A stretch of DNA of 64,000 bases from a virus: IMG/VR virus record IMGVR_UViG_3300038549_000009, positions 1 through 64,000 of that record. The stretch is one strand, 5' to 3'. A program made the position numbers and the translations under genes. Position 1 is the first letter of the stretch, and each line of letters starts with the position of its first letter. The notes under the pieces are model-generated. The model saw only the letters and a list, made by a program, of their open reading frames with translations. It was not told where the DNA came from and searched no databases. Of the stretch, positions 50,395-58,434 are shown one piece after another.

Positions 50395-50643
50395 ATGGCA
50401 AAGAGACTCATTCTTACAGTGCCTACGAAATTGACGCTTACGGAACTGGACATTCGCGAGGTATCCATCATCCTCGCCGCTCTGCGGCACTGGCAGAATA
50501 GCCCGCGCCGCTCGAGCGACGTGGAGGCTATCGCCGACAACGGCGGCGATGTCTGCCGGCTGGACGACGGGGAGATCGACGCGCTCTGCGAGAAGATTAA
50601 CACCCGCGACATCTACGTCGTGACGGAGGAATCGTGCGGGTGA
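50395..50643 (+). CDS. hypothetical accessory protein
   Basis: This is an 82-residue protein with RBS CGAGGAGC. The start AKRLILTVPTKLTLTELDIR and an EEIDALCEKIN-like helix are seen. No family recognised. Confidence 0.55.
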   Translation: MAKRLILTVPTKLTLTELDIREVSIILAALRHWQNSPRRSSDVEAIADNGGDVCRLDDGEIDALCEKINTRDIYVVTEESCG

Positions 50644-50708
50644 GCATCATCAACATCATCATCCTGCTGGTGATCGGCACGCTGCTGGTCATGCCGGGGT
50701 GCATTTAA
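50634..50708 (+). CDS. 24-residue membrane peptide with lipobox-like end
   Basis: A GTG at 50634 (or 50640) is preceded by GGAGG at 50625-50629. The peptide (IINIIILLVIGTLLVMPGC) is entirely hydrophobic and ends with CI; the stop TAA lies inside the ATTTAAAC site at 50703. It is very short, so it may be a leader peptide rather than a protein. Confidence 0.4.
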   Translation: MRVSIINIIILLVIGTLLVMPGCI

Positions 50709-50720
50709 ACGGAGGGTTTC

Positions 50721-50909
50721 ATGCAGGCTATCTACCTGATTATTTTTTGCGCCGTGCTGGCGATGACCGGGCTCGCCATCGGAGACCGGCTCGACCAGCA
50801 AGAACGCGTAGCACTGACGGCGCCGACCGAGCGCCAACAAGCGCTGATCTGCTGGCATGAATTCCAGTCCGGACGGCGGTCCACCACGGCAGACTGCCCG
50901 GCGCTATGA
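50721..50909 (+). CDS. small membrane/secreted protein
   Basis: This is a 62-residue protein with an N-terminal hydrophobic segment (AIYLIIFCAVLAMTGLAIG) and a soluble tail with two Cys (ICWHE, DCPAL). RBS GGAGGG lies at 50711. It could be periplasmic. Confidence 0.5.
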   Translation: MQAIYLIIFCAVLAMTGLAIGDRLDQQERVALTAPTERQQALICWHEFQSGRRSTTADCPAL

Positions 50910-51175
50910 GCACCGAATACAAATACAAAAAGCTGAACGGCGACTGGCTGGAATGCGACTCTTGCTCGTCCCTCGCTCCGCTCGCGACATTCGAGCAGCG
51001 GGATCATCGCACCGGCCAGAACGAAACGCGCCATTTGTGCGAGGTGTGCGCGAGCAGCTACATCGCCAATGCGGTGCAGTATCCGAGCCAGTATGAGAAC
51101 GTGGCCCTCTATCAGGCCCTCGGGCGCTGCACGAACATAATCCTCGATGCCGTCACGAAGCGGAGGCCGAAATGA
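50906..51175 (+). CDS. C4 zinc-finger accessory protein
   Basis: This is an 89-residue protein with CDSCSSLAPL and CEVCASSYI, a four-Cys site. The second half is helical with ALGRCTNIILDAV. Coupled to neighbours by ATGA. Confidence 0.6.
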   Translation: MSTEYKYKKLNGDWLECDSCSSLAPLATFEQRDHRTGQNETRHLCEVCASSYIANAVQYPSQYENVALYQALGRCTNIILDAVTKRRPK

Positions 51176-51387
51176 GTAATGCCGCACCCACGCCCGAGCC
51201 CCGCCGGGGCACATGGGCCGACTTTGTCGAGCACGCTGGCGGCGGCGCAACCTACATCATCTACGTGGACGGCGTCGAGCACACGCGCGGCTACCGGACT
51301 AGCTACGCCGACGCGCGAAAGGATGCGCGCGAGGACTTGCAGATCGCCCGGATGTTCTGCGGCCGGGCCGGGAAACGGGAGGACTGA
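51172..51387 (+). CDS. hypothetical accessory protein
   Basis: This is a 71-residue protein with YIIYVDGVEHTRGYRTSYADA, a compact beta-alpha sequence. No family recognised. Confidence 0.5.
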   Translation: MSNAAPTPEPRRGTWADFVEHAGGGATYIIYVDGVEHTRGYRTSYADARKDAREDLQIARMFCGRAGKRED

Positions 51388-51647
51388 TGGCCATCTTCAC
51401 GCGTGTCGAATTCCTCGGCGCTGTGGCTGGCGTGCTTTACGAGATTCATCGCGCGCAGTCCAGCTCCGGGGAATTATACGGTTACCGGCTCGTGCGACGA
51501 TATCTCAAGTGGCCGGATCGCGAGGCCCAAGTTACCGGACTACACAAGAGCGCTCGCGACGCGCGCCGCACTGGCGTTGCTATCATCGAGGAATTGCGAG
51601 CCGCCATCAATGAAGGACGTGTGAACCGTGAACGCTACCCCTCCTAA
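51387..51647 (+). CDS. hypothetical accessory protein
   Basis: This is an 86-residue protein with TRVEFLGAVAGVLYEIHRAQ and a basic helical end (SARDARRTGVAIIEELRAAI). It overlaps the next GTG start by 20 bp. Confidence 0.5.
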   Translation: MAIFTRVEFLGAVAGVLYEIHRAQSSSGELYGYRLVRRYLKWPDREAQVTGLHKSARDARRTGVAIIEELRAAINEGRVNRERYPS

Positions 51648-51858
51648 ACCCCCGGTGACCGTGCGCCGGCAGGACTGCACGTTCATCGGCGGGGCCCGCG
51701 AGCGTGCAACTTTGTGCGCCGCGCTGAGTCTATACCAGACTCACCTCGAAGCCGGCATCCTGCCGCAAGACGCGGCCGACATCGCCGCCTCGTGCGACGG
51801 CCGGCCTCCGCTCGACAGTGACGAGATCGCAGTGCTACTACAGGAGATATCGGAATGA
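51628..51858 (+). CDS. hypothetical accessory protein
   Basis: This is a 76-residue GTG-start protein with DCTFIGGARERATLCAALS and an acidic C-terminus (DSDEIAVLLQEISE). Overlapping with the next ATG. Confidence 0.5.
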   Translation: MNATPPKPPVTVRRQDCTFIGGARERATLCAALSLYQTHLEAGILPQDAADIAASCDGRPPLDSDEIAVLLQEISE

Positions 51859-52244
51859 ATGACAAGCTCGCCAAGGCGATGCGCAAGATGTCGAAGTATC
51901 GGCCGGGCCCGCAACCGAAGCCCGAGTTCCCCGGCGTCCATCATCTGCTGGAGGTCCCGCTCTACGCTACACACACCCGGACTATCCGCGAGATGGGCCC
52001 GAGGGGAAAGATCATCGCGCGCAAGGTTGAGAAGATACTCTACGGAGCCGACGGGAAAACACCGCTCTCGCCGTTGTGGCACCAAGTCAAGGACAAGGAC
52101 GGCAACGAGCGCGTGGTCCACAAGACCGAGGTCGTGCCGATCCTGAAACCCATCCGGCTGCTGCCGGGCTCGCCGAAGGCGAACTACCGCCGGTTGAAGC
52201 GCGCATTTAAACAACACGAGGCCGCCCGTGGCATATCCGCCTAA
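51855..52244 (+). CDS. basic accessory protein
   Basis: This is a 129-residue protein, Lys/Arg/Pro-rich, with the repeated motif YRPGPQPKPEFPG and a terminal FKQHEAARG. The ATTTAAAC site encodes Phe-Lys. No family recognised. Confidence 0.55.
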   Translation: MNDKLAKAMRKMSKYRPGPQPKPEFPGVHHLLEVPLYATHTRTIREMGPRGKIIARKVEKILYGADGKTPLSPLWHQVKDKDGNERVVHKTEVVPILKPIRLLPGSPKANYRRLKRAFKQHEAARGISA

Positions 52245-52470
52245 GCTGCACAAAGCCGTGGCGCAGAGCATGGCCGAACAAGCGTTGGCTGAGCTAGATG
52301 CTGCGCTCGACCGCGTCGGGCTCGCGCGCGGCGCGGGGCCGCACCCGCATTCGATGACGGTCTACAAAACGCGCAACTGCACGGGTAACCTCGGCGTGAC
52401 AACCGACATCGCTCTTGGCAGGCTGATTCAAACTCTGAAACGGGAGGCCCGTCGTGCCGCTAACTCCTGA
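52228..52470 (+). CDS. small helical accessory protein
   Basis: This is an 80-residue GTG-start protein with a helix (AVAQSMAEQALAELDAALDR) and TVYKTRNCTGNLGVTTDI. Coupled to neighbours. Confidence 0.5.
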   Translation: MAYPPKLHKAVAQSMAEQALAELDAALDRVGLARGAGPHPHSMTVYKTRNCTGNLGVTTDIALGRLIQTLKREARRAANS

Positions 52471-52660
52471 GCAGCAAGCCGCGCGTCTGCGGAAGATCGT
52501 CGAGGTGGGCATGGCATACCTCCACGCCGGCGACGTGCACAACAAGCAGTTTGGGCTGGAGGTCATGCTGACACTCCTGACCGACAGCCGCGACGTGCCG
52601 ACGTTTCGCCGGCGGTTTCGCGGGCCGGACAATCACTGGGAGGATGGGAGGTCACTGTGA
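52454..52660 (+). CDS. small accessory protein
   Basis: This is a 68-residue GTG-start protein, helical (EQQAARLRKIVEVGMAYLHAGDV), overlapping the previous gene by 17 bp. Confidence 0.5.
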   Translation: MPLTPEQQAARLRKIVEVGMAYLHAGDVHNKQFGLEVMLTLLTDSRDVPTFRRRFRGPDNHWEDGRSL

Positions 52661-52965
52661 AACTGAGACTGAGCAAGATACTGCGGGAAGCCGCGCGGCT
52701 GGTGGAAGGTGACGAGCACGCCCACTCATGCACCGCCGTCAGCAGTGTCGTCTACCGAGCCTTGGGGGGGCGGGCTAAGAGGGTCGATTGGATTGGCCGC
52801 TGTGTATTTGGCCCGGAACGCATTGCCTACCAAGAGCTGTTGCTGGGACCTGACGGCCGGTTTCACATACACGACTTCGGCTTCTTGTATAACTCCGACG
52901 CGCATAACCTCCGGGTCCTCGCGCTCTGCATGGCGGCGACACTCGCCGAGGACGCGGGACTATGA
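52657..52965 (+). CDS. hypothetical accessory protein
   Basis: This is a 102-residue GTG-start protein with CTAVSSVVYRALGG and HIHDFGFLYN. Cys and His residues are present but not in a clear metal-site order. It precedes the wall hydrolase. Confidence 0.5.
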   Translation: MKLRLSKILREAARLVEGDEHAHSCTAVSSVVYRALGGRAKRVDWIGRCVFGPERIAYQELLLGPDGRFHIHDFGFLYNSDAHNLRVLALCMAATLAEDAGL

Positions 52966-53363
52966 TGCTCGAATCGTGGGTGCTGTGCATGGCCGTCATG
53001 CTCTATCACGAGGGCGCGAAGACCGAGCCTGTGATCGGGTCGATGGCGCTCGCGCAGGCCACGCTCAACCGGGCGAAGCGCGACCCGACGCGAGTGTGCG
53101 ACGTGGTGCGCGCGAAGGGGCAATACTCCTCGCTGACGAAGCCCGGCCCAGTGGTCGACGGCGTGGCGTGGAAGCAGGCGCAACAGATCGCGTGGCTCTC
53201 GTTTCACACATCGGACTTCACCGGCGGCGCCGACCATTTCCACGCGCTCGTGTGCCCGCCGGACCGGCCGCAGGAATGCAAGCCCTACTGGCGGCTGGAC
53301 ATGGACGTAGCGGGACAGTGGGGCAATCACATCTTTTACAAACCGAAAGGGAAACGCAAATGA
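52962..53363 (+). CDS. SleB-type cell wall hydrolase
   Basis: This is a 133-residue protein; the segment LCMAVMLYHEGAKTEP near residues 7-22 has the catalytic Glu of the SleB/hydrolase_2 family, and ALAQATLNRA and the later VCDVV..KGQYS follow the family pattern. These enzymes cut peptidoglycan. It has no obvious signal peptide, so release by a holin is assumed. A small lipoprotein follows at once. It is far from the holin-like gene, so the lysis functions are split over two strands. Confidence 0.8.
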   Translation: MMLESWVLCMAVMLYHEGAKTEPVIGSMALAQATLNRAKRDPTRVCDVVRAKGQYSSLTKPGPVVDGVAWKQAQQIAWLSFHTSDFTGGADHFHALVCPPDRPQECKPYWRLDMDVAGQWGNHIFYKPKGKRK

Positions 53364-53536
53364 AGACCATCATGATCGCAGTTGCAGCGGCCCTATTGGC
53401 AGGGTGCGTCAGCTACGCCAAAGTCGAGAAGGTCGACACCGCCGGCGAGAAATGTCGCGCCGTGGTGCGCGGGTATTTCTTCAGCTTCAACAACCCGGCC
53501 GCGCTGGAGGAATGCCGCCCGGACGAGGACCGCTAA
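53360..53536 (+). CDS. small lipoprotein (outer-membrane type)
   Basis: This is a 58-residue protein with a signal peptide ending in the lipobox LLAGC near residue 16. The mature part is short (about 43 residues). It directly follows the wall hydrolase, as o-spanins often do, but no i-spanin partner is adjacent, so an outer-membrane spanin subunit is only a candidate. Confidence 0.65.
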   Translation: MKTIMIAVAAALLAGCVSYAKVEKVDTAGEKCRAVVRGYFFSFNNPAALEECRPDEDR

Positions 53537-53537
53537 A

Positions 53538-53747
53538 GTGTCCCGCGCTTCGCCGACACCGCATCGCGGGCCCGGCTGGTATTTCGGCTACATCCCGCTT
53601 TCGGATTGGGGGACGGGCCTGCGGCTTAGCTGGAAGGGCTGGGGCTACTGGCTGTTCTATCATAACTCGTTCTATCACGCGCGCGGCCTGCGCTGCACCT
53701 ACACGCGCATCTGCGGCGTCGAGATCGAGCACATCTACCCTTACTAG
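53538..53747 (+). CDS. aromatic-rich hypothetical protein
   Basis: A GTG at 53538 gives 69 residues. The sequence is unusually rich in Trp and Tyr (GWYFGYIPLSDWGTGLRLSW, GWGYWLFYHNSFYHARG). It could be a membrane-surface or carbohydrate-binding peptide. Function unknown. Confidence 0.5.
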   Translation: MSRASPTPHRGPGWYFGYIPLSDWGTGLRLSWKGWGYWLFYHNSFYHARGLRCTYTRICGVEIEHIYPY

Positions 53748-53759
53748 GAGACCGCTACC

Positions 53760-53930
53760 ATGTATACCCTGATCTTCATTGGCTATCTCGGCGTGCACGC
53801 CGCGTCCGGCATCGTCGTCACGGCAACATTCGAGACGTTCGAGCAGTGCGAACGGGCTGCGACTCGGCTGCAACAGACCGTGCGCAGCACCCTTTTGGCC
53901 GACTGCTTGCCTAGCAAGGTAGCCCGCTAA
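53760..53930 (+). CDS. small secreted-type protein
   Basis: This is a 56-residue protein with an N-terminal hydrophobic part (YTLIFIGYLGVHAASGIVV) and CERAATRL and DCLPSK in the second half. Its layout (short signal, then two Cys) resembles the gene at 7624. Confidence 0.5.
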   Translation: MYTLIFIGYLGVHAASGIVVTATFETFEQCERAATRLQQTVRSTLLADCLPSKVAR

Positions 53931-54130
53931 TGAGCCAGATGCCCGAGGAACCGAGACGCTACACCTTCGGTGGGGTCATGCGCGGTGTCTCTGACATGGT
54001 GCTGGCGGCGGATTACGACCGCCTCCGCGCCCACGCACAGCGCCTCCAAGATCGCGTCGAGGGGCTGGAGGCATTTAAACGCAGCGTCGACGAGGCGCTG
54101 AACTCGGGCGACGGGAGCTATCGGCCATGA
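53930..54130 (+). CDS. small hypothetical protein
   Basis: This is a 66-residue protein with a coiled-coil helix (RLRAHAQRLQDRVEGLEAFKRSVDEAL). The ATTTAAAC site encodes Phe-Lys. Its stop overlaps the DUF1643 gene start. Confidence 0.5.
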   Translation: MSQMPEEPRRYTFGGVMRGVSDMVLAADYDRLRAHAQRLQDRVEGLEAFKRSVDEALNSGDGSYRP

Positions 54131-54699
54131 GGGATTGTCCTCAGCACGGCACGGACCCTATGGGCTGCGCGGACGATTGTCCGGCACGGAGATATGTCCG
54201 CTATGGCGCTGAGCTTTCCGATTGCGGCCAGTATCGCTACCTGCTGTGGCGCGTGTGGGACGAGCGCACCCGGCCGCTCGTGTGGATCATGCTGAACCCC
54301 AGCACGGCGGACGCACTGCGCGACGACGCGACCATCCGAGTCTGCGCCGGCCGGGCCAAGCGGCTCGGCTACGGGGGCATCGCCGTGGCCAACCTGTTCG
54401 CGCTGCGCTCGACCGATCCGCAAGCGCTCTACACGCATCCGTCTCCCCTGAGTGAGCCCGGCCAGCCGGGGCGCAACGTCAGAACCATCACGCGCCTTGC
54501 CTCGCCTCCTAACGCGACCATCGTCTGCGCGTGGGGCACGCATGGCACGCGGACTACGTGCGGTCCGAAGATGGTAGAGTGGCTGCGGCACCTCGGGGTG
54601 CGCCCGATGGCGCTCAAGATCAACGCCGACGGCAGCCCCGCGCACCCGCTGCGCATCCCCTACTCGCAACCACTGATCGAACTGGAGGCGCCGAAGTGA
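54127..54699 (+). CDS. DUF1643 family protein
   Basis: This is a 190-residue protein with RYLLWRVWDERTRPLVWIMLNPSTADAL, DDATIRVC, YGGIAVANLFALRSTDP and CAWGTHG, spread over residues about 35-145, which matches DUF1643. The molecular function of the family is unknown; it is common in phages and plasmids. It lies just upstream of the DNA polymerase block. Confidence 0.8.
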   Translation: MRDCPQHGTDPMGCADDCPARRYVRYGAELSDCGQYRYLLWRVWDERTRPLVWIMLNPSTADALRDDATIRVCAGRAKRLGYGGIAVANLFALRSTDPQALYTHPSPLSEPGQPGRNVRTITRLASPPNATIVCAWGTHGTRTTCGPKMVEWLRHLGVRPMALKINADGSPAHPLRIPYSQPLIELEAPK

Positions 54700-54878
54700 A
54701 GCTCGAACACCGCCGCGACGAGTTCATGCTGGAGCTTATCTCGCTGCACGCCGAAGCGCAGCGCCTTGGGCTCCGGGCTACTGCAAAGACACTGGGTATC
54801 GCCGCGCTCAGTTCCGTGGAAGAAATAACAGCGCTTACGGAAAAAACAGCGCGTGCCAAGCGAAAGAAAAAGGCGTAG
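54696..54878 (+). CDS. basic helical protein
   Basis: This is a 60-residue GTG-start protein with a helical body and a KKRKKKA-type tail (ARAKRKKKA). It overlaps the DUF1643 stop. Could bind DNA by charge. Confidence 0.5.
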   Translation: MKLEHRRDEFMLELISLHAEAQRLGLRATAKTLGIAALSSVEEITALTEKTARAKRKKKA

Positions 54879-54879
54879 A

Positions 54880-55167
54880 ATGCTGTCGGTGGACATCGCG
54901 AACCCATTGGCCCCGCCGCCGGATTGGCTCGACCGCTACGAGTTTCGGTCGATGGATGCCATTCGCAGGGAGGGACTGACAAAGGTGCTGCTGCCGGCGT
55001 TCAACGCCAGCGCCATCACCGACCTGAATCAGTATCGCGTGTTCTTTCAGGAAGTTGTCGAGTTCGGCCCCGGCGCTATCTCGCGGTTGCCCGCAGCAAA
55101 GTATAAGCTCCTCGTGTATTTGGCAGAGCTGGGCCACATTCACCACGGCTACGCCGTTCATCACTAG
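54880..55167 (+). CDS. hypothetical accessory protein
   Basis: This is a 95-residue protein beginning at ATG 54880, next to the previous stop. It contains NPLAPPPDWLDRYEFRSMDAI. Compact and neutral; no family recognised. Confidence 0.55.
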   Translation: MLSVDIANPLAPPPDWLDRYEFRSMDAIRREGLTKVLLPAFNASAITDLNQYRVFFQEVVEFGPGAISRLPAAKYKLLVYLAELGHIHHGYAVHH

Positions 55168-55176
55168 GAGGTCACC

Positions 55177-55527
55177 ATGAAGCGCTACACCCTGCCGCAG
55201 CTATTCGCCGCCCTCACGCTCGTCGCCATGTCCGCCTTCGCGCAGGCTCCCGCGCCGAAGCTCTACGCGCGCGCCGAGATGCCGCTCGCCGAAGTCAAGC
55301 TCTATCAGGAGACGTGCTCCGTCGGCGTCTTGATCGCTCGTATCGAGCCGGACTACCGCCCGCTGTGGAAGAACGGCGAAGCGCTCATGACCGATGGCAG
55401 CGGCGTCGATAAGCTCTGCTGGTTCGGCCTGCCCGTGTCGGAGTTCGGTCCGGGCTATCTCGTGATATCCGAGCGCGGCGTCGAGGGCTTCATCCCGGCC
55501 GACCGATTCACCCACGAGGTCAAGTGA
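55177..55527 (+). CDS. secreted hypothetical protein
   Basis: This is a 116-residue protein with a clear signal peptide (MKRYTLPQLFAALTLVAMSA, cleavage after AFAQA). The mature part has two Cys and no known fold. RBS AGGAGG lies upstream. It may act in the periplasm. Confidence 0.6.
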   Translation: MKRYTLPQLFAALTLVAMSAFAQAPAPKLYARAEMPLAEVKLYQETCSVGVLIARIEPDYRPLWKNGEALMTDGSGVDKLCWFGLPVSEFGPGYLVISERGVEGFIPADRFTHEVK

Positions 55528-57503
55528 CACGGCTCAGTAACATCACCACAGTCGCCGGGCTGGACTTCGAGACTTACTGGGATCAGGACTACACCCTAGA
55601 CAAGCTCAGCACCGCAGACTACATCAGAGACCCCCGATTCGAGACAATCGGGGTTTCTGTTGTCCACGCTGGGCGGCGCTTCTGGCTGGAGGACCACCAG
55701 TTCCGGGAGTTCGCGCGCCGCGTGGACTGGTCTCGCGTCGGCGTCGCTGCGCATCACGCGCATTTCGACGGCGGCATCCTCGCGTTCCACTATGGCATAA
55801 TCCCCGGCCTCTACTTCGACACGCTCTCGATGTCGCGCGCGGTCTATGGGCCCTACGAGAAGCACGACCTCGACGCGCTCGCTCGCCGCGCCGGCGTCGG
55901 GCGCAAGCTCGACATACCGCCGCTCGTCAAGGGGCTGCGCCGCGCGGACATGCCGCAAGCGCTGTGGGAGGAGTATGGTGTCTACTCGCTGAACGACGCC
56001 GAGGTCATGATGGAAGCGCTCAAGGTGATGTGCGCCGGCTTCCCGCGCTCGGAGCTGGCCCTGATCGACGCGACCATCCGCATGTTCACGCAGCCGGGGT
56101 TCGTGCTCGACGACGCGCTGCTGAAGCAGGTCGAGATCGACGAGTTGGAGCGCCGGCGCGACTTGCTGGCGCAAGCTGGCGTGACCGAGAAGGACCTCGG
56201 CAGCGCCCCTAAATTCGTGGCGCTCCTCGAAGCGATGGGAGTCGAGGTCGAGATGAAGCGCGGCAAGAACGGGCCCATCCCTGCCGTCGCGAAGTCCGAC
56301 CCGTTCATGCAGGGGCTCCTCGACGGCGACGACGAGGATTTGCGCGTGCTGGCGGAGGCCCGCCTCGCGGTCAAGTCGACGCTCAACGTGACGCGGGCCC
56401 GCCGCCTCCTAACCCTCTCACGGGGGGGCGAGCCCGTGCCGGTCTACATCGCCTACTACCGGGCGCACACCGGGCGCTGGGGCGGCTCGGACGGGGTGAA
56501 CTGGCAGAACCCGGAGCGCACCAGCAAGAAAGACGCGAGGAAGGGGCGCATCCGCAAGGCGATCATGGCCCCGCCCGGCTACAAGATCGTGGTGCGCGAC
56601 TCCGCTCAGGGCGAAGCGCGCACGCTCGCATGGTTCGCGCGGCAGGAGGACCTTGTCACCGCGTTCGCGCAGGGGCGGGATGTCTACTCGGAGCGCGCGA
56701 GCATGTATTACGGGCGCACCATCAACCGCAAGCTCAACCCGGAGGACGAGATACCGGGGCTGATCGGGAAGAACACGACGCTCGGGGGCGGCTACGGCAT
56801 GGGGTTCGTGAAGTTCGCGATGGAGCTGCTGCGCGGGATGTTCGGGGGCCCACGCATCCAGTTCACCGAGGACGACATCGTGCGTTTAAATGTCGACGCG
56901 CAGGCGTTCCTCAACAACAAGTGGAAGATGAAGCGGGTGTCCGAAGCGCCGACCCGGCTCGACCGCAAGGCGATGCTGGTGCACTGTATCGTGTGCGACC
57001 ACATCATCACCCAGTATCGCGCGGCCAACGACAAGATCGTCGGGCTGTGGGAATACCTCGACGAGATCGTCATCCCCTCGATGGCGGACGGGGCAGAATT
57101 TGACATCGGGCCGGGAACTCCGGGCTCGGTTCGGGTGTCCAAGAACTCGATCATCCTGCCCAACGGGCTCGCGCTGCGCTACGACAACCTGCGCCGGTCC
57201 GGGGCGCAGTGGATATACGACACGCCGCGCGGCATCCGGCACCTCTACGGGGGAAAGACGACCGAGAACCTGATCCAAGCGCTCCACCGCATCATCGTGG
57301 CCGATCAGATGCTCCAGATCGCCGAGCGCTGGGACGTGAAGCTGATGTCGCATGACGAGGTGGCAGCACTGGTGCGGGCAGAACTGGCCGAGCGCGCGCT
57401 GGTGGAGATGGGCCAGATCATGAAGGCGTCCCCGTGGTGGGGACCGGGCCTGCCGCTCGCATCGGACGGCGGGATAGCAGTCAGATATGGAGACGCAAAA
57501 TGA
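55524..57503 (+). CDS. family A DNA polymerase
   Basis: This is a 659-residue GTG-start protein. The N-terminal 3'-5' exonuclease motif GLDFETY is near residue 13 and ends in HDLDAL. Polymerase motif A is IVVRDSAQGEARTLAW near 355, motif B KNTTLGGGYGMG near 416 and motif C MSHDEVAAL near 608. It replicates phage DNA with the primase-helicase at 4.3 kb. The ATG-like coupling with the signal-peptide gene upstream indicates one transcript. Confidence 0.9.
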   Translation: MTRLSNITTVAGLDFETYWDQDYTLDKLSTADYIRDPRFETIGVSVVHAGRRFWLEDHQFREFARRVDWSRVGVAAHHAHFDGGILAFHYGIIPGLYFDTLSMSRAVYGPYEKHDLDALARRAGVGRKLDIPPLVKGLRRADMPQALWEEYGVYSLNDAEVMMEALKVMCAGFPRSELALIDATIRMFTQPGFVLDDALLKQVEIDELERRRDLLAQAGVTEKDLGSAPKFVALLEAMGVEVEMKRGKNGPIPAVAKSDPFMQGLLDGDDEDLRVLAEARLAVKSTLNVTRARRLLTLSRGGEPVPVYIAYYRAHTGRWGGSDGVNWQNPERTSKKDARKGRIRKAIMAPPGYKIVVRDSAQGEARTLAWFARQEDLVTAFAQGRDVYSERASMYYGRTINRKLNPEDEIPGLIGKNTTLGGGYGMGFVKFAMELLRGMFGGPRIQFTEDDIVRLNVDAQAFLNNKWKMKRVSEAPTRLDRKAMLVHCIVCDHIITQYRAANDKIVGLWEYLDEIVIPSMADGAEFDIGPGTPGSVRVSKNSIILPNGLALRYDNLRRSGAQWIYDTPRGIRHLYGGKTTENLIQALHRIIVADQMLQIAERWDVKLMSHDEVAALVRAELAERALVEMGQIMKASPWWGPGLPLASDGGIAVRYGDAK

Positions 57504-57829
57504 CCATTGACTTTTACATGCTGCTTGTGGGGGCGCTGTTCCCGATCGTGCTCGTGCTCGTGCTCCTCTACATACTGTGGCACTCCACTCGGGCGGAGTT
57601 GCAGGCGCTCCACGAGCGAGTCCGCGTGCTCGAGCGCGACGCCGTGTTCAAGATGGAGCCCTATCCCGTCAACAAGGGAGACGGGGAGTTCGCCGTCAAG
57701 GACGTGCTGCGCTCGCTGATCCAGCACCTCGGCCTGAAGCTGACTTACCTGCCGGCGAAGCCCGAGCAGCTTGCCATCAGCAGGCGCGACATCACGCCGG
57801 ACCTCGTGGCGCGGGAAGTGCTCAAATGA
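57500..57829 (+). CDS. membrane-anchored coiled-coil protein
   Basis: This is a 109-residue protein with one N-terminal membrane segment (MLLVGALFPIVLVLVLLYILW) and a helix (RAELQALHERVRVLERDAVF). The layout could fit an inner-membrane spanin, but it sits in the DNA replication operon, so its role is uncertain. Confidence 0.55.
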   Translation: MTIDFYMLLVGALFPIVLVLVLLYILWHSTRAELQALHERVRVLERDAVFKMEPYPVNKGDGEFAVKDVLRSLIQHLGLKLTYLPAKPEQLAISRRDITPDLVAREVLK

Positions 57830-58434
57830 CCAAGCGCTACGACAACATCATGTTCGACTGCGAGGGGTTCTCGACGCGCCCGAACGCGCTGCTCGTGCAG
57901 ATCGCGGCCGTGCCGTTCGACTTGTCGGCCGCGCCGCTCTGTCCGCACGGCGTCGAGATGTTCGACGCATACCTCGATTGGAACAAGTGCGAACTGGAGC
58001 GCAACCTTTGCCACGTCGATCTGGCCACGGTCTACTGGTGGATGGCGCAAGGCCAGATCGCGCGCAACCGGCTGATCCTCGGCCATGCCGGCGCGCTGAA
58101 TGCCATGAAGGCAGCCGACCAGCTCATGCACTTTATCAAGCAGCACGGCACCGACGACGTGAAGGTGTGGAGCTACGGGGCCGCGTCTGACCTCGTGTGG
58201 CTCCGCCACTTCCTGCACATCGCCGGCTACCCGGAGCCGTGGAGTTACCGCAATGAGCGGTGCCTGCGCACCGTCGCCGCGACGCTGCCGCCCGCCCACC
58301 GGCCCGAGCCGAAGATCGCGCACGATGCGTTGTCCGATGCGCTCGCTCAAGTCGAGTGGCTTTGCAACATCGTCGCGCACCGTGGCCGGGACGCAGTGAA
58401 CAGCTATGTTCTCGCGCTCGGAGGTGACTCGTGA
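57826..58434 (+). CDS. 3'-5' exonuclease (DnaQ/DexA-like)
   Basis: This is a 202-residue protein starting at ATG 57826. The DEDD signature is visible: FDCEGFST near residue 9, later AASDLVWLRHFL near 120 and IAHDALSDALAQVEWL near 165. It resembles phage DexA-type exonucleases that process DNA or RNA. It overlaps the previous gene by 4 bp. Confidence 0.75.
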   Translation: MTKRYDNIMFDCEGFSTRPNALLVQIAAVPFDLSAAPLCPHGVEMFDAYLDWNKCELERNLCHVDLATVYWWMAQGQIARNRLILGHAGALNAMKAADQLMHFIKQHGTDDVKVWSYGAASDLVWLRHFLHIAGYPEPWSYRNERCLRTVAATLPPAHRPEPKIAHDALSDALAQVEWLCNIVAHRGRDAVNSYVLALGGDS

